NCBI RefSeq assembly: GCF_030464885.1
Contig: NZ_JALPRJ010000024.1
Coordinates: 41,264-105,263 of the forward strand
DNA: 64,000 bases
Direction of reading: 5' to 3'
From: Caballeronia sp. SEWSISQ10-4 2
Lineage (GTDB): Bacteria > Pseudomonadota > Gammaproteobacteria > Burkholderiales > Burkholderiaceae
Shown: positions 28,238-37,915 of the stretch, in pieces
Numbering within the stretch: position 1 is the first letter of the stretch
Layout of the letters: every line of letters starts with the position of its first letter
The notes under the pieces: generated by a model
Database searches by the model: none
What the model was told of the DNA's origin: nothing
What the model saw: only the letters and a program-made list of their open reading frames with translations
Program-made: the position numbers and the translations under genes

Positions 28238-30166
28238 TCACTGCGTCTGATCGGCCGTGGTCGGCACGTTCGTGATCTTCACCTTCGAGCGCGCCTTCAA
28301 TGCGTCGAGGTACGACTCCATCTCGGCCTGCGCGTAGACCTGCGCTACTTGCTGTTGCGCCCCGGCCAGACGATCTGCGGTCACCGGTTCAGGCTTTTCG
28401 ACGCCATTCACACGATAGATAGCGTATCCGTCCGCACCCAGATCGACGCCCACATAGGTCGGCAACTTCGATGAATCCGCCTTGAAGATAGCAGCGAGCG
28501 CGACGGGCGGCATGCCCTGCGCGTCGTTACGCGAAACCTTCGATACCGACGAAAACCCCGTAGTCGAATTGGACTTCTGCAATTCGACCAGCTTGGCTTC
28601 GCCGTCCTTGCGTGCAGCCTGCGCCGCTTGTTCAGCCACGACCTTCGTGCGTACCGCGTCCTTGATCGCATCGAGTGCGGGAATGGCGGCCGGCTTGTAG
28701 TCCGTCACACGGCCTGCAATCAGCGTGCTGCTGCCAACGTCGATAGCCTGCGTGTTGTTGTGCTGCTTCACGGAGTCGGGCGCGAATACAGCAGCCAGGA
28801 ACTTCGGATTGTTCAAGGGGCTATCGGGCGGCAGCTTCGGATCGGGCTTCGATCCAATGGTTGCGCTCTGGACTTGCAGCTTGTATTTATCGGCGGCGGG
28901 TTGAAGCGACTTCGATTGTTCGTACACTGTCGAGGTGAACCCTTCCGCGTCGTCAGCCAGATTTTTCGCCGCTTGCTGCGCGACGACGTCCCTCGTGATC
29001 GTGTCCTTCACTTCGTCGAGCGACTGCGTGACGGACGGCTTCACGTCAGTTGCTTCAATGATGTGATAGCCGAAATCGGTCTGCACGACCCCACTGATTT
29101 CACCCTTCTTGAGGCCAAACGCGGCGTCGTCGAATGCCTGGCCGCCCGCGATCATGCCGCGGCTGAAATAACCGAGGTCACCGCCCTTCGACGCCGATCC
29201 CGGGTCCTGCGAATCTTTCTGCGCGATCTGCGCGAACTGGTCCGGATGCGCCTTGACCTGTGCGAGCAGTGTTTCGGCTTGTTGTTTGGCCTTGGCCTTG
29301 TCGGCGGCGCTTGCGTCTTTCGGCGCTGTGATCAGGATGTGGCTCACGCGGACTTGCGCCTGCGTCTTGAAACGCGCGATGTTGTCGTCGTAATACTTCT
29401 TCAGGTCGGCGTCGGACGGCTTGAGCGCTGCCGACAACGTAGCCGGCGACATCACGAGATATTGAATCGTGGCGGACTCAGGTGTCGCGAACTCGGCACG
29501 ATGCGCGTCGTAATACGACTTCAGTTGTGCATCTGTGGGCTGGATCTTCGCGGTGTAATCGACTGTGCGGAACGCGAGACCTTGTACATCACGGCGTTGC
29601 TCGGCGATCTCGGTCAGGCTTTGCGCCAGCGTCTTCGACGTGAAGGCGGTGGCCTGGATGCTGCCCGGAATCTGTTGGGAAGCGAGGCCATAACGCACGC
29701 GTTCGTCGTATTGCTCAGGCGTCATGCCCTGCATGGCGAGCAATTGCTTGTACTGTTCCACGTCGATGGAACCATCGGGCTTGCGCAGCGAAGCAATGGT
29801 CGGATCGGCCAGCAATGCACGGCGCACGGCTTCGTCGGAGGCGGTCAGGTGAAGACGCTGGGTTTCGTCGGCGAGCGTGCGCTGCTGCACGAGGCTGTCG
29901 ATCAACGAGGCGCGCATTTCCGGCGTTTCGAACATCTTCGGGTCGAACTGGGCGCCGAGCATCTGCCGCGCGCGATCGACTTGCTGACGCATCGCGCCGT
30001 CAAATTCGACACGCGTGATCTTGTGGCCGTTGACGCTGGCGACGTTCGCGTTTTCGTCGAAGAAACTGCTGAAGCCCTGAATACCCACAATTCCCAATCC
30101 TGGCACGACGATCAGGATCAACAGGGCCATCATCAGGCGTTGGTGATTACGGAAAAAGTCGAGCAT
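28238..30166 (-). CDS. ppiD: Membrane-anchored periplasmic folding chaperone PpiD
   Basis: The 642-residue protein has one N-terminal membrane segment (about 12-32, [18 protein letters not shown]), a SurA-like N-terminal chaperone domain, and a central parvulin domain (about 265-365, [39 protein letters not shown]). A long C-terminal domain follows that resembles a second, degenerate parvulin. PpiD sits at the Sec exit site and helps fold newly exported proteins. It lies just downstream of the tRNA-Asp gene on the same strand. Confidence 0.93.
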   Translation of the reverse strand: MLDFFRNHQRLMMALLILIVVPGLGIVGIQGFSSFFDENANVASVNGHKITRVEFDGAMRQQVDRARQMLGAQFDPKMFETPEMRASLIDSLVQQRTLADETQRLHLTASDEAVRRALLADPTIASLRKPDGSIDVEQYKQLLAMQGMTPEQYDERVRYGLASQQIPGSIQATAFTSKTLAQSLTEIAEQRRDVQGLAFRTVDYTAKIQPTDAQLKSYYDAHRAEFATPESATIQYLVMSPATLSAALKPSDADLKKYYDDNIARFKTQAQVRVSHILITAPKDASAADKAKAKQQAETLLAQVKAHPDQFAQIAQKDSQDPGSASKGGDLGYFSRGMIAGGQAFDDAAFGLKKGEISGVVQTDFGYHIIEATDVKPSVTQSLDEVKDTITRDVVAQQAAKNLADDAEGFTSTVYEQSKSLQPAADKYKLQVQSATIGSKPDPKLPPDSPLNNPKFLAAVFAPDSVKQHNNTQAIDVGSSTLIAGRVTDYKPAAIPALDAIKDAVRTKVVAEQAAQAARKDGEAKLVELQKSNSTTGFSSVSKVSRNDAQGMPPVALAAIFKADSSKLPTYVGVDLGADGYAIYRVNGVEKPEPVTADRLAGAQQQVAQVYAQAEMESYLDALKARSKVKITNVPTTADQTQ

Positions 30167-30218
30167 GCGTGACGATTCTGCCTAATACGAAACGCCCGAT
30201 GTTACAGCAGCGGGCAAT

Positions 30219-30245
30219 AAAAAAGGCGAACCGGAGTTCGCCTTT
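30219..30245 (-). terminator. Terminator of the tRNA-Asp gene
   Basis: On the minus strand a 10-bp stem (AAAGGCGAAC/GTTCGCCTTT, loop TCCG) is followed by a run of T residues, just past the 3' end of the tRNA and before ppiD. Confidence 0.8.
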
Positions 30246-30256
30246 CTCGTGAATGC

Positions 30257-30333
30257 TGGCGGAGTGGACGGGACTCGAACCCGCGACCCCCGGCGTGACA
30301 GGCCGGTATTCTAACCAACTGAACTACCACTCC
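30257..30333 (-). tRNA. tRNA-Asp (GTC)
   Basis: A 77-base gene with encoded CCA. The acceptor stem is GGAGTGG pairing with CCACTCC, the D-loop region TTCAGTTGGTTAGAA, the anticodon loop CTGTCAC (anticodon GTC), and the T-arm GCGGGTTCGAGTCCCGT. It is nearly identical to E. coli tRNA-Asp. Confidence 0.97.
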
Positions 30334-30492
30334 TTTTTTACATCTTTTGCAACGATCCGAGACGAGATCCGCACGGCCGGTTAGCCTTGCTCCACAACCG
30401 TTTGCTCAATCGGGGACGCAGTATACAACGAAAAATCAGACGATGCGAAATTTTCTCATGCGACGCAGCAAAGGCCTTACCACACTAAGGCT

Positions 30493-31785
30493 CTAAGCCC
30501 CCTCCGCACCCTGCGATGCAGCGATGTCGCGTGCCTCGGCATCGCGGATCCGAAGCGGCTCGATCTTGCCCACGATCACGAGATAGCTGAACGCGCCGAG
30601 GAAACAGAATCCGCCCGCGACAACCAACGGAATGGTGAACGACCCTTTGGTGAGCTCGACCATGAAGCCGGTGAACGTCGTGATGACGATGCCCGCAAGG
30701 TTCGACGCAAAGTTCTGGATGCCGCCGATGGATGCAACGTAATCCGGCGTGGGCGCCACGTCGCCGGGAAGCGACCAGATGCTGGCGGCGGCGAACGCGA
30801 GGCTGCCGTAGGCAATCCCGAACGACGCAAGCATCACATACGTGCTCGTGGTGAACGCGGACAGCGTGATGATCGACGAGAGCAGCATGCCGCCGACCAT
30901 GCAGGTCTTGCGCGACTTCGTCAGGCTCCAGCCGCGTTTATAAAGCGCATCCGAAACAATGCCGCCCAGCCAGCCGCCGGGAATCGAAATAAGCGCCGGA
31001 ATCATGCCGAGCGTGCCGAGCGACTTGAGCGAAAAACCGCGCGTCTGCACGAGATAACTCGGGAACCACGTGATGAAAAAGTAGATCACGAAGTTCAGGC
31101 AGAAGAAGCCGAGCATCATGCCCCACAGTGTGCGATGCCTGAAGAGCGACGCCCATGTGACGTTCTGGCCCGATGTTTTTTCACGCGGTGCGGGCGCCGC
31201 ATTTTCTGCGCCGGTCAGGTCACCACGCGACGGATTGCGATAGATCAGGAACCAGCCGAGCACCCATACCAGGCCGACCGCTCCTGTCGCGATGAACGAT
31301 GCTTCCCAGCCGAAGCCGCTGATGATCAGCGCGACGACGGGGATGGAGAGTGCGGAGCCGACGCGCGAGCCGCTGTCGAAGATACTGGTGGCGAACGCAC
31401 GCTGCGCCGGCTTGAACCATTGCGCGACGAGTTTCGCGCAGGCCGGATACGCGCCCGCTTCGCCGACGCCGAGCATCAGGCGGCAGCCGAACATGCCCGC
31501 GACGCTCGTGGCCGCCGCCGTCAGCGCGGTGAATACCGACCACCAGCCTACGGCGAGCGGCAATGCAATTCGTGCGCCGACTTTATCGACGAACCAGCCG
31601 AACGGCATCTGCATCAACGCGTAGGTCCAGAAGAAGCCGCTCATCACGAGGCCCATTTGCGCGGGGCCGATATTGAGCGCCTTCTCTATCTGAGGTGCGG
31701 CTACAGCGAGGTTTGCACGATCGACATAGTTGATCGCGATTGCCAGGAAGCATAGAAATACGACCATCCAACGCATCTTGCGCAT
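30493..31785 (-). CDS. MFS transporter, anion:cation symporter (sugar acid) type
   Basis: The 430-residue protein has about twelve hydrophobic segments and begins MRKMRWMVVFLCFLAIAINYVDRANLA, the hallmark opening of ACS-family hexuronate/galactonate/tartrate permeases (NYxDR). Conserved AGAYPACAKLVAQWF also fits. It probably imports a sugar acid or dicarboxylate by proton symport. The ATG at 31785 has a strong GGAGGAGA site. No catabolic genes are adjacent, so the substrate is open. Confidence 0.88.
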   Translation of the reverse strand: MRKMRWMVVFLCFLAIAINYVDRANLAVAAPQIEKALNIGPAQMGLVMSGFFWTYALMQMPFGWFVDKVGARIALPLAVGWWSVFTALTAAATSVAGMFGCRLMLGVGEAGAYPACAKLVAQWFKPAQRAFATSIFDSGSRVGSALSIPVVALIISGFGWEASFIATGAVGLVWVLGWFLIYRNPSRGDLTGAENAAPAPREKTSGQNVTWASLFRHRTLWGMMLGFFCLNFVIYFFITWFPSYLVQTRGFSLKSLGTLGMIPALISIPGGWLGGIVSDALYKRGWSLTKSRKTCMVGGMLLSSIITLSAFTTSTYVMLASFGIAYGSLAFAAASIWSLPGDVAPTPDYVASIGGIQNFASNLAGIVITTFTGFMVELTKGSFTIPLVVAGGFCFLGAFSYLVIVGKIEPLRIRDAEARDIAASQGAEGA

Positions 31786-31862
31786 ACTTTGTCTCCTCCG
31801 GTACGGCACGTTTTTTTATCTACGATGCTCGTTTGCGACGCCACGAGCGAACGCAGGATCGG

Positions 31863-31896
31863 CTCGGGCAAGCACGCGTCCACGTGCTTGCCCGAG
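31863..31896. repeat. Perfect 14-bp inverted repeat upstream of the MFS gene
   Basis: CTCGGGCAAGCACG and its exact reverse complement flank a 6-base loop (CGTCCA). It lies about 80 bases before the MFS start and 160 bases after the halogenase-like gene. There is no U-tract on either strand, so it may be an operator or leader hairpin rather than a terminator. Confidence 0.7.
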
Positions 31897-32056
31897 GCGT
31901 TACATGCTACCCGTTTAATGCCTATGTCTGCACGGCCCAAGCCTTACAGAACGAAAGTTTTCGCGACATGGCGATGGCTTCGACGCGGCTGTGCTTACCG
32001 CGCACCGCAGGCTTCCGGGGCAGGGAGTGATGCCCGCAAGACCCATGCATCGGCGA

Positions 32057-33304
32057 TCAGGAACCGTTGCATATCTCATGCAGCGCGTTGAGCCTGCGCA
32101 CCGGATCGGCCACGTACGGATTCGATTCATCCCACGCGTAGCCTGCCAGCACCGCGCTGATATAACGCTGGATATGCACTGTCTTATGCCGATAAAAAAT
32201 GATGTCCTGCAACTCGCCCGTGTACCACCGCTCGACGAACGCGCGGAACGTATCTATACCCTTTCGCAGCGGCACATCGTAAGCCGCATGCCAGTCGAGC
32301 GTCTCGCCGTTGAACTGCCTCTCAAGTACCTGCACCGCCAGGTGCGCGGAGCGCAGCGCGATCGTCACGCCCGATGAAAACACCGGATCGAGGAACTCGC
32401 CAGCGTTACCGAGCAGCGCATAGCCCGGACCATGCAGCCGCTCGACGTTCGCCGAATACCCGCCGATATGCCGCACCGGCATCAGGAACGGCGCCTGCCC
32501 GATGAGCCCGTTGAGCGTCGGCTCCTGCTGGATCAGCGCACGCAGTTTTGCATCGCGTTCGTTCTCCGGACACTCGAGGAAACTCGCTTCGGCTACGCAC
32601 CCGACCGACGAGCGCCCGCCCGCCAGCGGAATCATCCAGAACCAGACATTGCGATGCTCAGGATGGGTCGCGACGCAGATCTTGTTGCGGTCCGTGGCGC
32701 CGGACGGAATGCCGTCGCGCACATGCGTGAAGATGGCCGCGCGTGTTGGCATGCGCGTCGGTGCTTCGAGATTCAGAAGGCGCGGCAAGACACGGCCGAA
32801 GCCGCTTGCATCGAGTACAAAACGGGCTTGCACGCGGTATGCAACCCCCGCTTCATCGATGACATCCAGCGCGGGTGCGGCGCCCGTTTGCATCGCCTGC
32901 ACGGTGTGGCCGAAACGCACTTCGGCGCCCTGCTCCGCTGCGCACCGGATCAGCAGATCGTCGAACACGGCGCGTTCGACCTGATACGTCGTGCCCCATC
33001 CCGGTGAGTGTTTATCGCGGAAATCGAAGGACGACGACTGGTCCCGATAGACAAAATGAGCGCCATTCTTGTACTGGAAGCCGGCCTCGACAACCGCTTG
33101 CAGCATGCCTGCCTCTTCCAGGTACGCCATGCTTTGCGGCAACAGGCTCTCTCCGACCGAAAAGCGCGGAAAATGCTGGCGCTCCAGCACGAGGACCGAG
33201 CGGCCCGCCTTTCTCAGCAGCGCAGCCGCGACCGCACCCGAGGGACCCGCGCCGATGATGGCCACATCAACGGTCATGTTTTGCTGCGATGAATCGGTAT
33301 TCAA
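32057..33304 (-). CDS. Flavin-dependent halogenase-like FAD oxidoreductase of the aryl polyene cluster
   Basis: The 415-residue protein shows the FAD-binding GAGPSG (18-23), the FPRFSVGESLLP segment typical of phenol/pyrrole-type halogenases, and GFQYKNGAHF in which Lys79 aligns with the conserved catalytic Lys of this family. The halogenase hallmark W-x-W-x-I-P is present as WFWMIP (221-226). It is therefore more than a generic geranylgeranyl-reductase-like oxidoreductase. The TTG start at 33304 has GAGGT close by; the alternative ATG at 33277 has no ribosome site. It is divergent to a methyltransferase and next to the aryl polyene operon. Halogenation of the aryl ring is inferred. Confidence 0.75.
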   Translation of the reverse strand: MNTDSSQQNMTVDVAIIGAGPSGAVAAALLRKAGRSVLVLERQHFPRFSVGESLLPQSMAYLEEAGMLQAVVEAGFQYKNGAHFVYRDQSSSFDFRDKHSPGWGTTYQVERAVFDDLLIRCAAEQGAEVRFGHTVQAMQTGAAPALDVIDEAGVAYRVQARFVLDASGFGRVLPRLLNLEAPTRMPTRAAIFTHVRDGIPSGATDRNKICVATHPEHRNVWFWMIPLAGGRSSVGCVAEASFLECPENERDAKLRALIQQEPTLNGLIGQAPFLMPVRHIGGYSANVERLHGPGYALLGNAGEFLDPVFSSGVTIALRSAHLAVQVLERQFNGETLDWHAAYDVPLRKGIDTFRAFVERWYTGELQDIIFYRHKTVHIQRYISAVLAGYAWDESNPYVADPVRRLNALHEICNGS

Positions 33305-33439
33305 TGGGACCTCGTTTGCCTGGGACTATCTGTGGGGGCGTGCGGCGCAGGTTGTCAATCTCGTGCTTCTGCACATGCCTTACTTGCCATTACAATGACG
33401 TGCGCCCTGTTCGCGTCATTTCCTGCCGGAGAGCAACTC

Positions 33440-34177
33440 GTGTCGTCATCCGAAACATCCAGCGTTGCCTTTGTGCCGGAGACGGCCTTCGGGCTCTGGT
33501 TTCTGCGTACCGCTACCTGGGAACATCACGTACTGCGCGTGGCGATCAACGACCTCAAGCGGCTGATCGATACAACGCTGCCCGACGCCCCCGTGATCGT
33601 CGACGTGGGTTGCGGGCAAGGCCAATCGTTCCGGCTGCTCGGAAAGGCGTTCAGGCCCGGCCGGATCGTTGGAGTCGATTTCCATGAGCCTTCGCTCGTG
33701 CAAGCCCAGGGCGCCGCGCGGGCTTGCTTGCAGGACGACGGCTGGACCGGCGAGATCGAGTTGCTGCACGGCGACTGCGCGCAGCTGCCCTTGCCCGATG
33801 CGAGCGCCGACATCGTGTTCTGCCATCAGACCTTTCATCATCTCGTCGAGCAAGGCCGTTCCCTTGACGAATTTCGCCGGGTATTGAAACCCGGCGGGGT
33901 TTTGCTATTCGCTGAATCCACCGACGCCTACATCAAGTCCTGGGTGATCCGGCTGCTGTTTCGCCATCCCATGCACGTGCAGAAAAGTGCGCACGGTTAC
34001 CTCGATATGATCCGCGATGCCGGGTTCTCGTTCGGTTTACAGAACGTTTCCATGCCTTACCTATGGTGGAGCCGTGCGGCTGACTTCGGGCTCCTTGAGC
34101 GGCTCGGGCTGCATCGGACGCTGCCCGGCAAGCGTCGTGAAACGCTCGTCAATGTTGCTGCGACCAAGGCCGGTTGA
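33440..34177 (+). CDS. Class I SAM-dependent methyltransferase (aryl polyene cluster)
   Basis: The 245-residue Methyltransf_11-type protein has motif I VDVGCGQGQS (about 53-62), an acidic motif II GVDFHEPS, and EFRRVLKPGGVLLFAEST. The substrate is unknown; next to an aryl polyene operon and a halogenase, ring O- or C-methylation is plausible. The frame opens further upstream, but the GTG at 33440 has GGAGAG at a good distance. It is the only plus-strand gene in the cluster, convergent with the lipoprotein gene. Confidence 0.82.
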   Translation: MSSSETSSVAFVPETAFGLWFLRTATWEHHVLRVAINDLKRLIDTTLPDAPVIVDVGCGQGQSFRLLGKAFRPGRIVGVDFHEPSLVQAQGAARACLQDDGWTGEIELLHGDCAQLPLPDASADIVFCHQTFHHLVEQGRSLDEFRRVLKPGGVLLFAESTDAYIKSWVIRLLFRHPMHVQKSAHGYLDMIRDAGFSFGLQNVSMPYLWWSRAADFGLLERLGLHRTLPGKRRETLVNVAATKAG

Positions 34178-34201
34178 TCGCAGCTTTGCATCGATTCAGC
34201 A

Positions 34202-34630
34202 TTACTGCGCGTCGAGCACGACCACATCTCCACGCACCCGCAAAGCCGCCGCGCTCATACTCACGCCGCACGTGAACTCGGTCGCCGACGCCGATTCAGT
34301 GCTATGAAAACTCGTCCCGATGTTGATGACGGCATTCGCGTTGTGAGCACGCGCATACGCCCGCAACTTCTGCAACGCATCGGCAAGCGCCCGATTGCAG
34401 GACGCATCCTGCCCGTTCGGGTCACGCGCGATACGCACCGACGTCGAGGTTTGTCCCAACTGGCTCTGCACGGCAGGATGAGCCTGCGAGCCGAAATACA
34501 ACGCAACCTGCGCGCCCGGCGCTGACTGAGCGACAACCGGCGCAAGCGGCAGCGACTTCACTTGAGTCGCACACCCGGTCAACGTCGCAATAACCACCAT
34601 CAGCCCGCCAAACGCATACTTGCTTTTCAT
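34202..34630 (-). CDS. Aryl polyene cluster lipoprotein
   Basis: This 142-residue protein has a lipoprotein signal (MKSKYAFGGLMVVIATLTGC) with Cys20 as the lipidation site. The mature part has a conserved Cys pair (DASCNRALADAL, ATEFTCGVSM) and HNANAVINIGTSFHS. Similar small lipoproteins, often mis-named 'excinuclease ATPase subunit', accompany aryl polyene operons. It is the last gene of the operon, 77 bases after the final ketosynthase, the only real gap in it. GGGGAAACACG precedes the ATG. Confidence 0.72.
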   Translation of the reverse strand: MKSKYAFGGLMVVIATLTGCATQVKSLPLAPVVAQSAPGAQVALYFGSQAHPAVQSQLGQTSTSVRIARDPNGQDASCNRALADALQKLRAYARAHNANAVINIGTSFHSTESASATEFTCGVSMSAAALRVRGDVVVLDAQ

Positions 34631-34646
34631 CGTGTTTCCCCGGTTA

Positions 34647-34691
34647 GTTATTGTTACGGTCGTTGTGTTTGTTATGTTCGTTATGTTTGTT
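34647..34691. repeat. Five 9-bp degenerate tandem repeats (…GTT units)
   Basis: Five 9-base units of the type ATGTTYGTT lie in the 77-base gap between the last ketosynthase and the lipoprotein gene. They are AT-rich against a high-GC background. Confidence 0.8.
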
Positions 34692-34707
34692 ACGGACATC
34701 GGAAACT

Positions 34708-35967
34708 TCAGCCACCCTTCCACGCATCGAAGATCAGGCTGGCGCAACTGCCGCCGAACCCGAACGAAACTGACATCGCGGTGTCGATCTTCATCGCACG
34801 GGATGTGCATACAAGCGGCATGCCGTTCAAGCATGGATCGGGCGTTTCGATCGGCCCTGTCCCGGCGATAAAACCATCGCGCATCATCAGCAGCGTATAG
34901 ATCGCCTCGTGCACGCCGCATGCTCCAAGCGGGTGACCCGACAGTCTCTTCGTCGATGAAAACAACGGGATGTCACTGCCGAATACAACGGACAATGCAT
35001 GCAGTTCTTCGATGTCGCCAAGCGGTGTCGACGGTGCGTGCGTGTTGATATAGGCTGGACGCGTGCCTGCTTCATCGAGTGCGCCGCGCATGGCGCGCGC
35101 AATCCCCGATGCGTGAGGCGTCACCATGCCGGCACCGTCCGTGCAATGGCCGAAGCCCGTCAATTCTGCGTGGATGCGCGCGCCGCGCGACAACGCATGG
35201 TCCAGCGATTCGAGCACCAGCACGCCACCGCCCGACGCAATCACGAAACCGTCGCGCGTACTGTCATAGGGCCGCGAGGCACGTTCCGGCGTGTCGTTGA
35301 AACGCGTCGACAATGCGCCCATGGCGGCGAACATCAGCGTCATGTTGTCGTGCAATCCTTCGCTGCCGCCGGCCAGCACAATCTGCTGGCGGCCGGTCTG
35401 GATCAGTTGCATCGCCTGGCCGATCGCCAGCGCCGACGTCGTGCAGGCCGAGGACGGCGAGTACGTCACGCCCTCCAGCCCGAACACTTGCGCAACATTC
35501 GCCGATGCCGTGCTGCCCATCACTTGCGGGACCACGTACGGCAACACTCTTTCGATACCACGCGTGCGGGCAATCGCCATTGCTGCGTCATAAGCGGAGA
35601 TCGTGCCGGTACCCGAACCGATCACCGCGCCCGCGAGCGGCGAACGTAACGTGGCGGGATCGAGTCCCGCATCGTTTATCGCCTTGCGCGCCGCGTGGCA
35701 TGCAAAACGCGCCGTGTCGCCCATGAAGCGCTCAAGCTTGCGATCGAATGGCGGTTCGCCCGCGACTGACGCCACGCCCGCTACCTGACTCGCCAGACCA
35801 CGGTCACACCACGCATCGACGCGCGTAATGCCGCTGCGTCCTTCGCGCAAACCGGTGGAGACATCGTCGAGCGTATTGCCCAGGCACGACACAATGCCCA
35901 TACCGGTCACGACCACGCGTGACAAACTGCGCTGCGCAGGCGTAGATGTAGGCATAACCTCACTCAT
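34708..35967 (-). CDS. Beta-ketoacyl-ACP synthase (FabF/KAS II-like), aryl polyene cluster
   Basis: The 419-residue ketosynthase has nucleophile Cys175 in SSACTTSA, first catalytic His in NTHAPSTPLGD and second His in LSGHPLGACG, so the Cys-His-His triad is complete. The usual NxHGTxT reads THAPST, a noticeable deviation near the first His. It elongates the polyene chain by decarboxylative condensation with malonyl-ACP. Its start overlaps the stop of the upstream ketosynthase by 4 bases. Confidence 0.9.
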   Translation of the reverse strand: MSEVMPTSTPAQRSLSRVVVTGMGIVSCLGNTLDDVSTGLREGRSGITRVDAWCDRGLASQVAGVASVAGEPPFDRKLERFMGDTARFACHAARKAINDAGLDPATLRSPLAGAVIGSGTGTISAYDAAMAIARTRGIERVLPYVVPQVMGSTASANVAQVFGLEGVTYSPSSACTTSALAIGQAMQLIQTGRQQIVLAGGSEGLHDNMTLMFAAMGALSTRFNDTPERASRPYDSTRDGFVIASGGGVLVLESLDHALSRGARIHAELTGFGHCTDGAGMVTPHASGIARAMRGALDEAGTRPAYINTHAPSTPLGDIEELHALSVVFGSDIPLFSSTKRLSGHPLGACGVHEAIYTLLMMRDGFIAGTGPIETPDPCLNGMPLVCTSRAMKIDTAMSVSFGFGGSCASLIFDAWKGG

Positions 35968-37190
35968 GGCACACGCCGGAAAATCAGCGACGTGTTGATG
36001 CCACCGAACGCGAAGTTGTTGCTCATGACATATTCGGCATCGATCGTGCGGCCGCTATCCACGATGTAGTCGAGCGGTGCGCAAGCCGGATCGACCTGCG
36101 TCAGGTTCAGAGTCGGCGCATACCAGCTGCGTTTCATCATCTCGATGGTCCACCACGCCTCCAGCGCACCGCACGCGCCCAGCGTGTGGCCGACGTAACT
36201 CTTCAGCGAACTGATCGGCATGCGTGCGCCGAAGGTCTGCGCGGTCGCGTGGCTTTCGGCTACATCGCCGCGATCCGTCGACGTACCATGCGCGTTGACG
36301 TAGGCAATGGCTTCGGCGGCGAGCTGCGCGTCGCGCAGTGCGAGCTGCATGGCGAAAGCCATGGTCTCGGCCGATGGCTGCGTCATGTGCGCGCCATCCG
36401 AATTGCAACCAAAGCCGACTATCTCCGCATGAATGTGCGCCCCGCGTGCGAGTGCGTGCTCATACTCTTCAAGGACTAAAGTGGCTGCGCCTTCACCGAC
36501 CACGAGGCCGTCGCGTGCGACATCGAAGGGACGCGGCGTCAGATGCGGCTCTTCGTTGCGTGTGCTGGTTGCATAGAGCGTGTCGAACACAGCAACGGCC
36601 GGCCCGGACAGTTCTTCCGCCCCGCCCGCGAGCATCAACGTCTGCTTGCCGGCCGCGATCATCTCGTAGGCGTAACCAATTGCCTGACTACCCGATGCAC
36701 ACGCACAGGACGTCGGCACAATGCGGCCTTTCAGATCCCAGAACAGGCTCACGTTGACGGCCGTTGTGTGCGGCATCATCTGCACGTAGCTATTCGACGT
36801 TACATCGCTCATTGAACCGGTTTCAAGCATGGTGCCGAAAGCGCGAATCGGCTGAACCGATCCCGAGGACGATCCGTAGGCCACGCCCATGCGACCGTCC
36901 TTGATCGTCGGGTCGTCGACGAGACCCGCATCGGTCAGCGCCAGTTCGCTCGCGCGCACCGAATACAGGGAGACGGGTCCCATCGAACGGGTTTTCTTGC
37001 GCGGATAGTGCGCCGGCGCGGCGAAGTCGGGCAACGGGCAGGCGAGCCGCGTATGCAGCAGCTCGAAGTAGTCCCACTCGGGCATCCGGCGCACGGCGTT
37101 GCGACCGCTTTTCAGCTTGGCCTCGATCTCGTCCCAGGCGTTGCCAAACGCCGTAACGCCGCCCATGCCGGTAATGACCACGCGCTTCAT
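35964..37190 (-). CDS. Beta-ketoacyl-ACP synthase (FabF-like), aryl polyene cluster
   Basis: The 408-residue ketosynthase starts MKRVVITGMGGVTAFG. The nucleophile is Cys164 (CACASGS), with His in NAHGTSTDRGD and GHTLGACG. Compared with the other two ketosynthases it has the canonical NAHGTST. The ATG at 37190 shares one base with the stop of the ketoreductase (TGATG); an adjacent TTG is ignored. It probably acts in initiation or elongation of the polyene; which of the three pairs with the chain-length factor cannot be read directly. Confidence 0.92.
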   Translation of the reverse strand: MKRVVITGMGGVTAFGNAWDEIEAKLKSGRNAVRRMPEWDYFELLHTRLACPLPDFAAPAHYPRKKTRSMGPVSLYSVRASELALTDAGLVDDPTIKDGRMGVAYGSSSGSVQPIRAFGTMLETGSMSDVTSNSYVQMMPHTTAVNVSLFWDLKGRIVPTSCACASGSQAIGYAYEMIAAGKQTLMLAGGAEELSGPAVAVFDTLYATSTRNEEPHLTPRPFDVARDGLVVGEGAATLVLEEYEHALARGAHIHAEIVGFGCNSDGAHMTQPSAETMAFAMQLALRDAQLAAEAIAYVNAHGTSTDRGDVAESHATAQTFGARMPISSLKSYVGHTLGACGALEAWWTIEMMKRSWYAPTLNLTQVDPACAPLDYIVDSGRTIDAEYVMSNNFAFGGINTSLIFRRVP

Positions 37191-37915
37191 CAAATCATCC
37201 CGCCATTGACACCGATCACCTGCCGCGTGACATACGAGGCCGCATCCGACATCAGGAAGCTCACCACGGACGCCACTTCGGCCGGTTGCCCGACGCGATT
37301 CATCGGCACCGTCTTCAACGCCTGTTCGAGCGGCACACTGTCAAGCATGCCGGTGTCGATCAGTCCAGGCGCCACGCAGTTGACGGTGATGTTGCGCGTT
37401 GCCAGTTCGACGGCGAGCGCCTTCGTGGCGCCGATCAATCCGGCCTTCGCCGCGCTGTAGTTGACCTGGCCACGATTGCCCATTACGCCTGAGACGGAGG
37501 CGATCGTGACGATACGCCCGCCATGCCGCGCGCGCACGAGCGGCATGGTCAGCGGATGTACAACGTTATAAAAAGAGTCGAGGCCGGTTTCGATCACGAT
37601 GTCCCAGTCCTCTTCGGTCAGTGCCGGAAACGCCGCGTCGCGCGTCACGCCCGCGCAGCAGACGATGCCGTAATACGCGCCGTACGCCGCCACGTCCGCT
37701 TCCAGGACCTCTCGGCACGCGGCACGGTCGCGTACATCGAATTGCAGCACCCGCGCCGTGCCACCCTGCGCGGCAATGCCCGTCGCGACAGCTTCGGCTT
37801 CACTGCGGCCGCTGCGGCAATGCACGGAGACCGTGAAGCCGTCGGCCGCGAGTTGATACGCGATCGCGCGGCCGATGCCGCGGCTCGCGCCCGTTACAAG
37901 AACACGCCGGCTCAT
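37190..37915 (-). CDS. 3-ketoacyl-ACP reductase (FabG-like), aryl polyene cluster
   Basis: The 241-residue SDR has the NADPH-binding TGASRGIGRAIA at its N-terminus, CCAGV in place of NNAG, catalytic Ser in IASVSG and YSAAK. It reduces the 3-keto group after each condensation in polyene synthesis. Overlaps the dehydratase stop by 4 bases and the next ketosynthase start by 1 base. Confidence 0.92.
   Translation of the reverse strand: MSRRVLVTGASRGIGRAIAYQLAADGFTVSVHCRSGRSEAEAVATGIAAQGGTARVLQFDVRDRAACREVLEADVAAYGAYYGIVCCAGVTRDAAFPALTEEDWDIVIETGLDSFYNVVHPLTMPLVRARHGGRIVTIASVSGVMGNRGQVNYSAAKAGLIGATKALAVELATRNITVNCVAPGLIDTGMLDSVPLEQALKTVPMNRVGQPAEVASVVSFLMSDAASYVTRQVIGVNGGMI

Noticed and set aside
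28628..30172. A 514-codon plus-strand frame opposite ppiD
   Set aside because: Antisense shadow; low-complexity Arg/Leu/Val sequence.
31863..31896. Intrinsic terminator of the halogenase-like gene
   Set aside because: The stem is strong, but it lies 160 bases past the stop and no T-run follows on the relevant strand.
32057..33304. Plain geranylgeranyl-reductase-like oxidoreductase
   Set aside because: The WxWxIP motif and the conserved Lys in GFQYKNG fit halogenases better.
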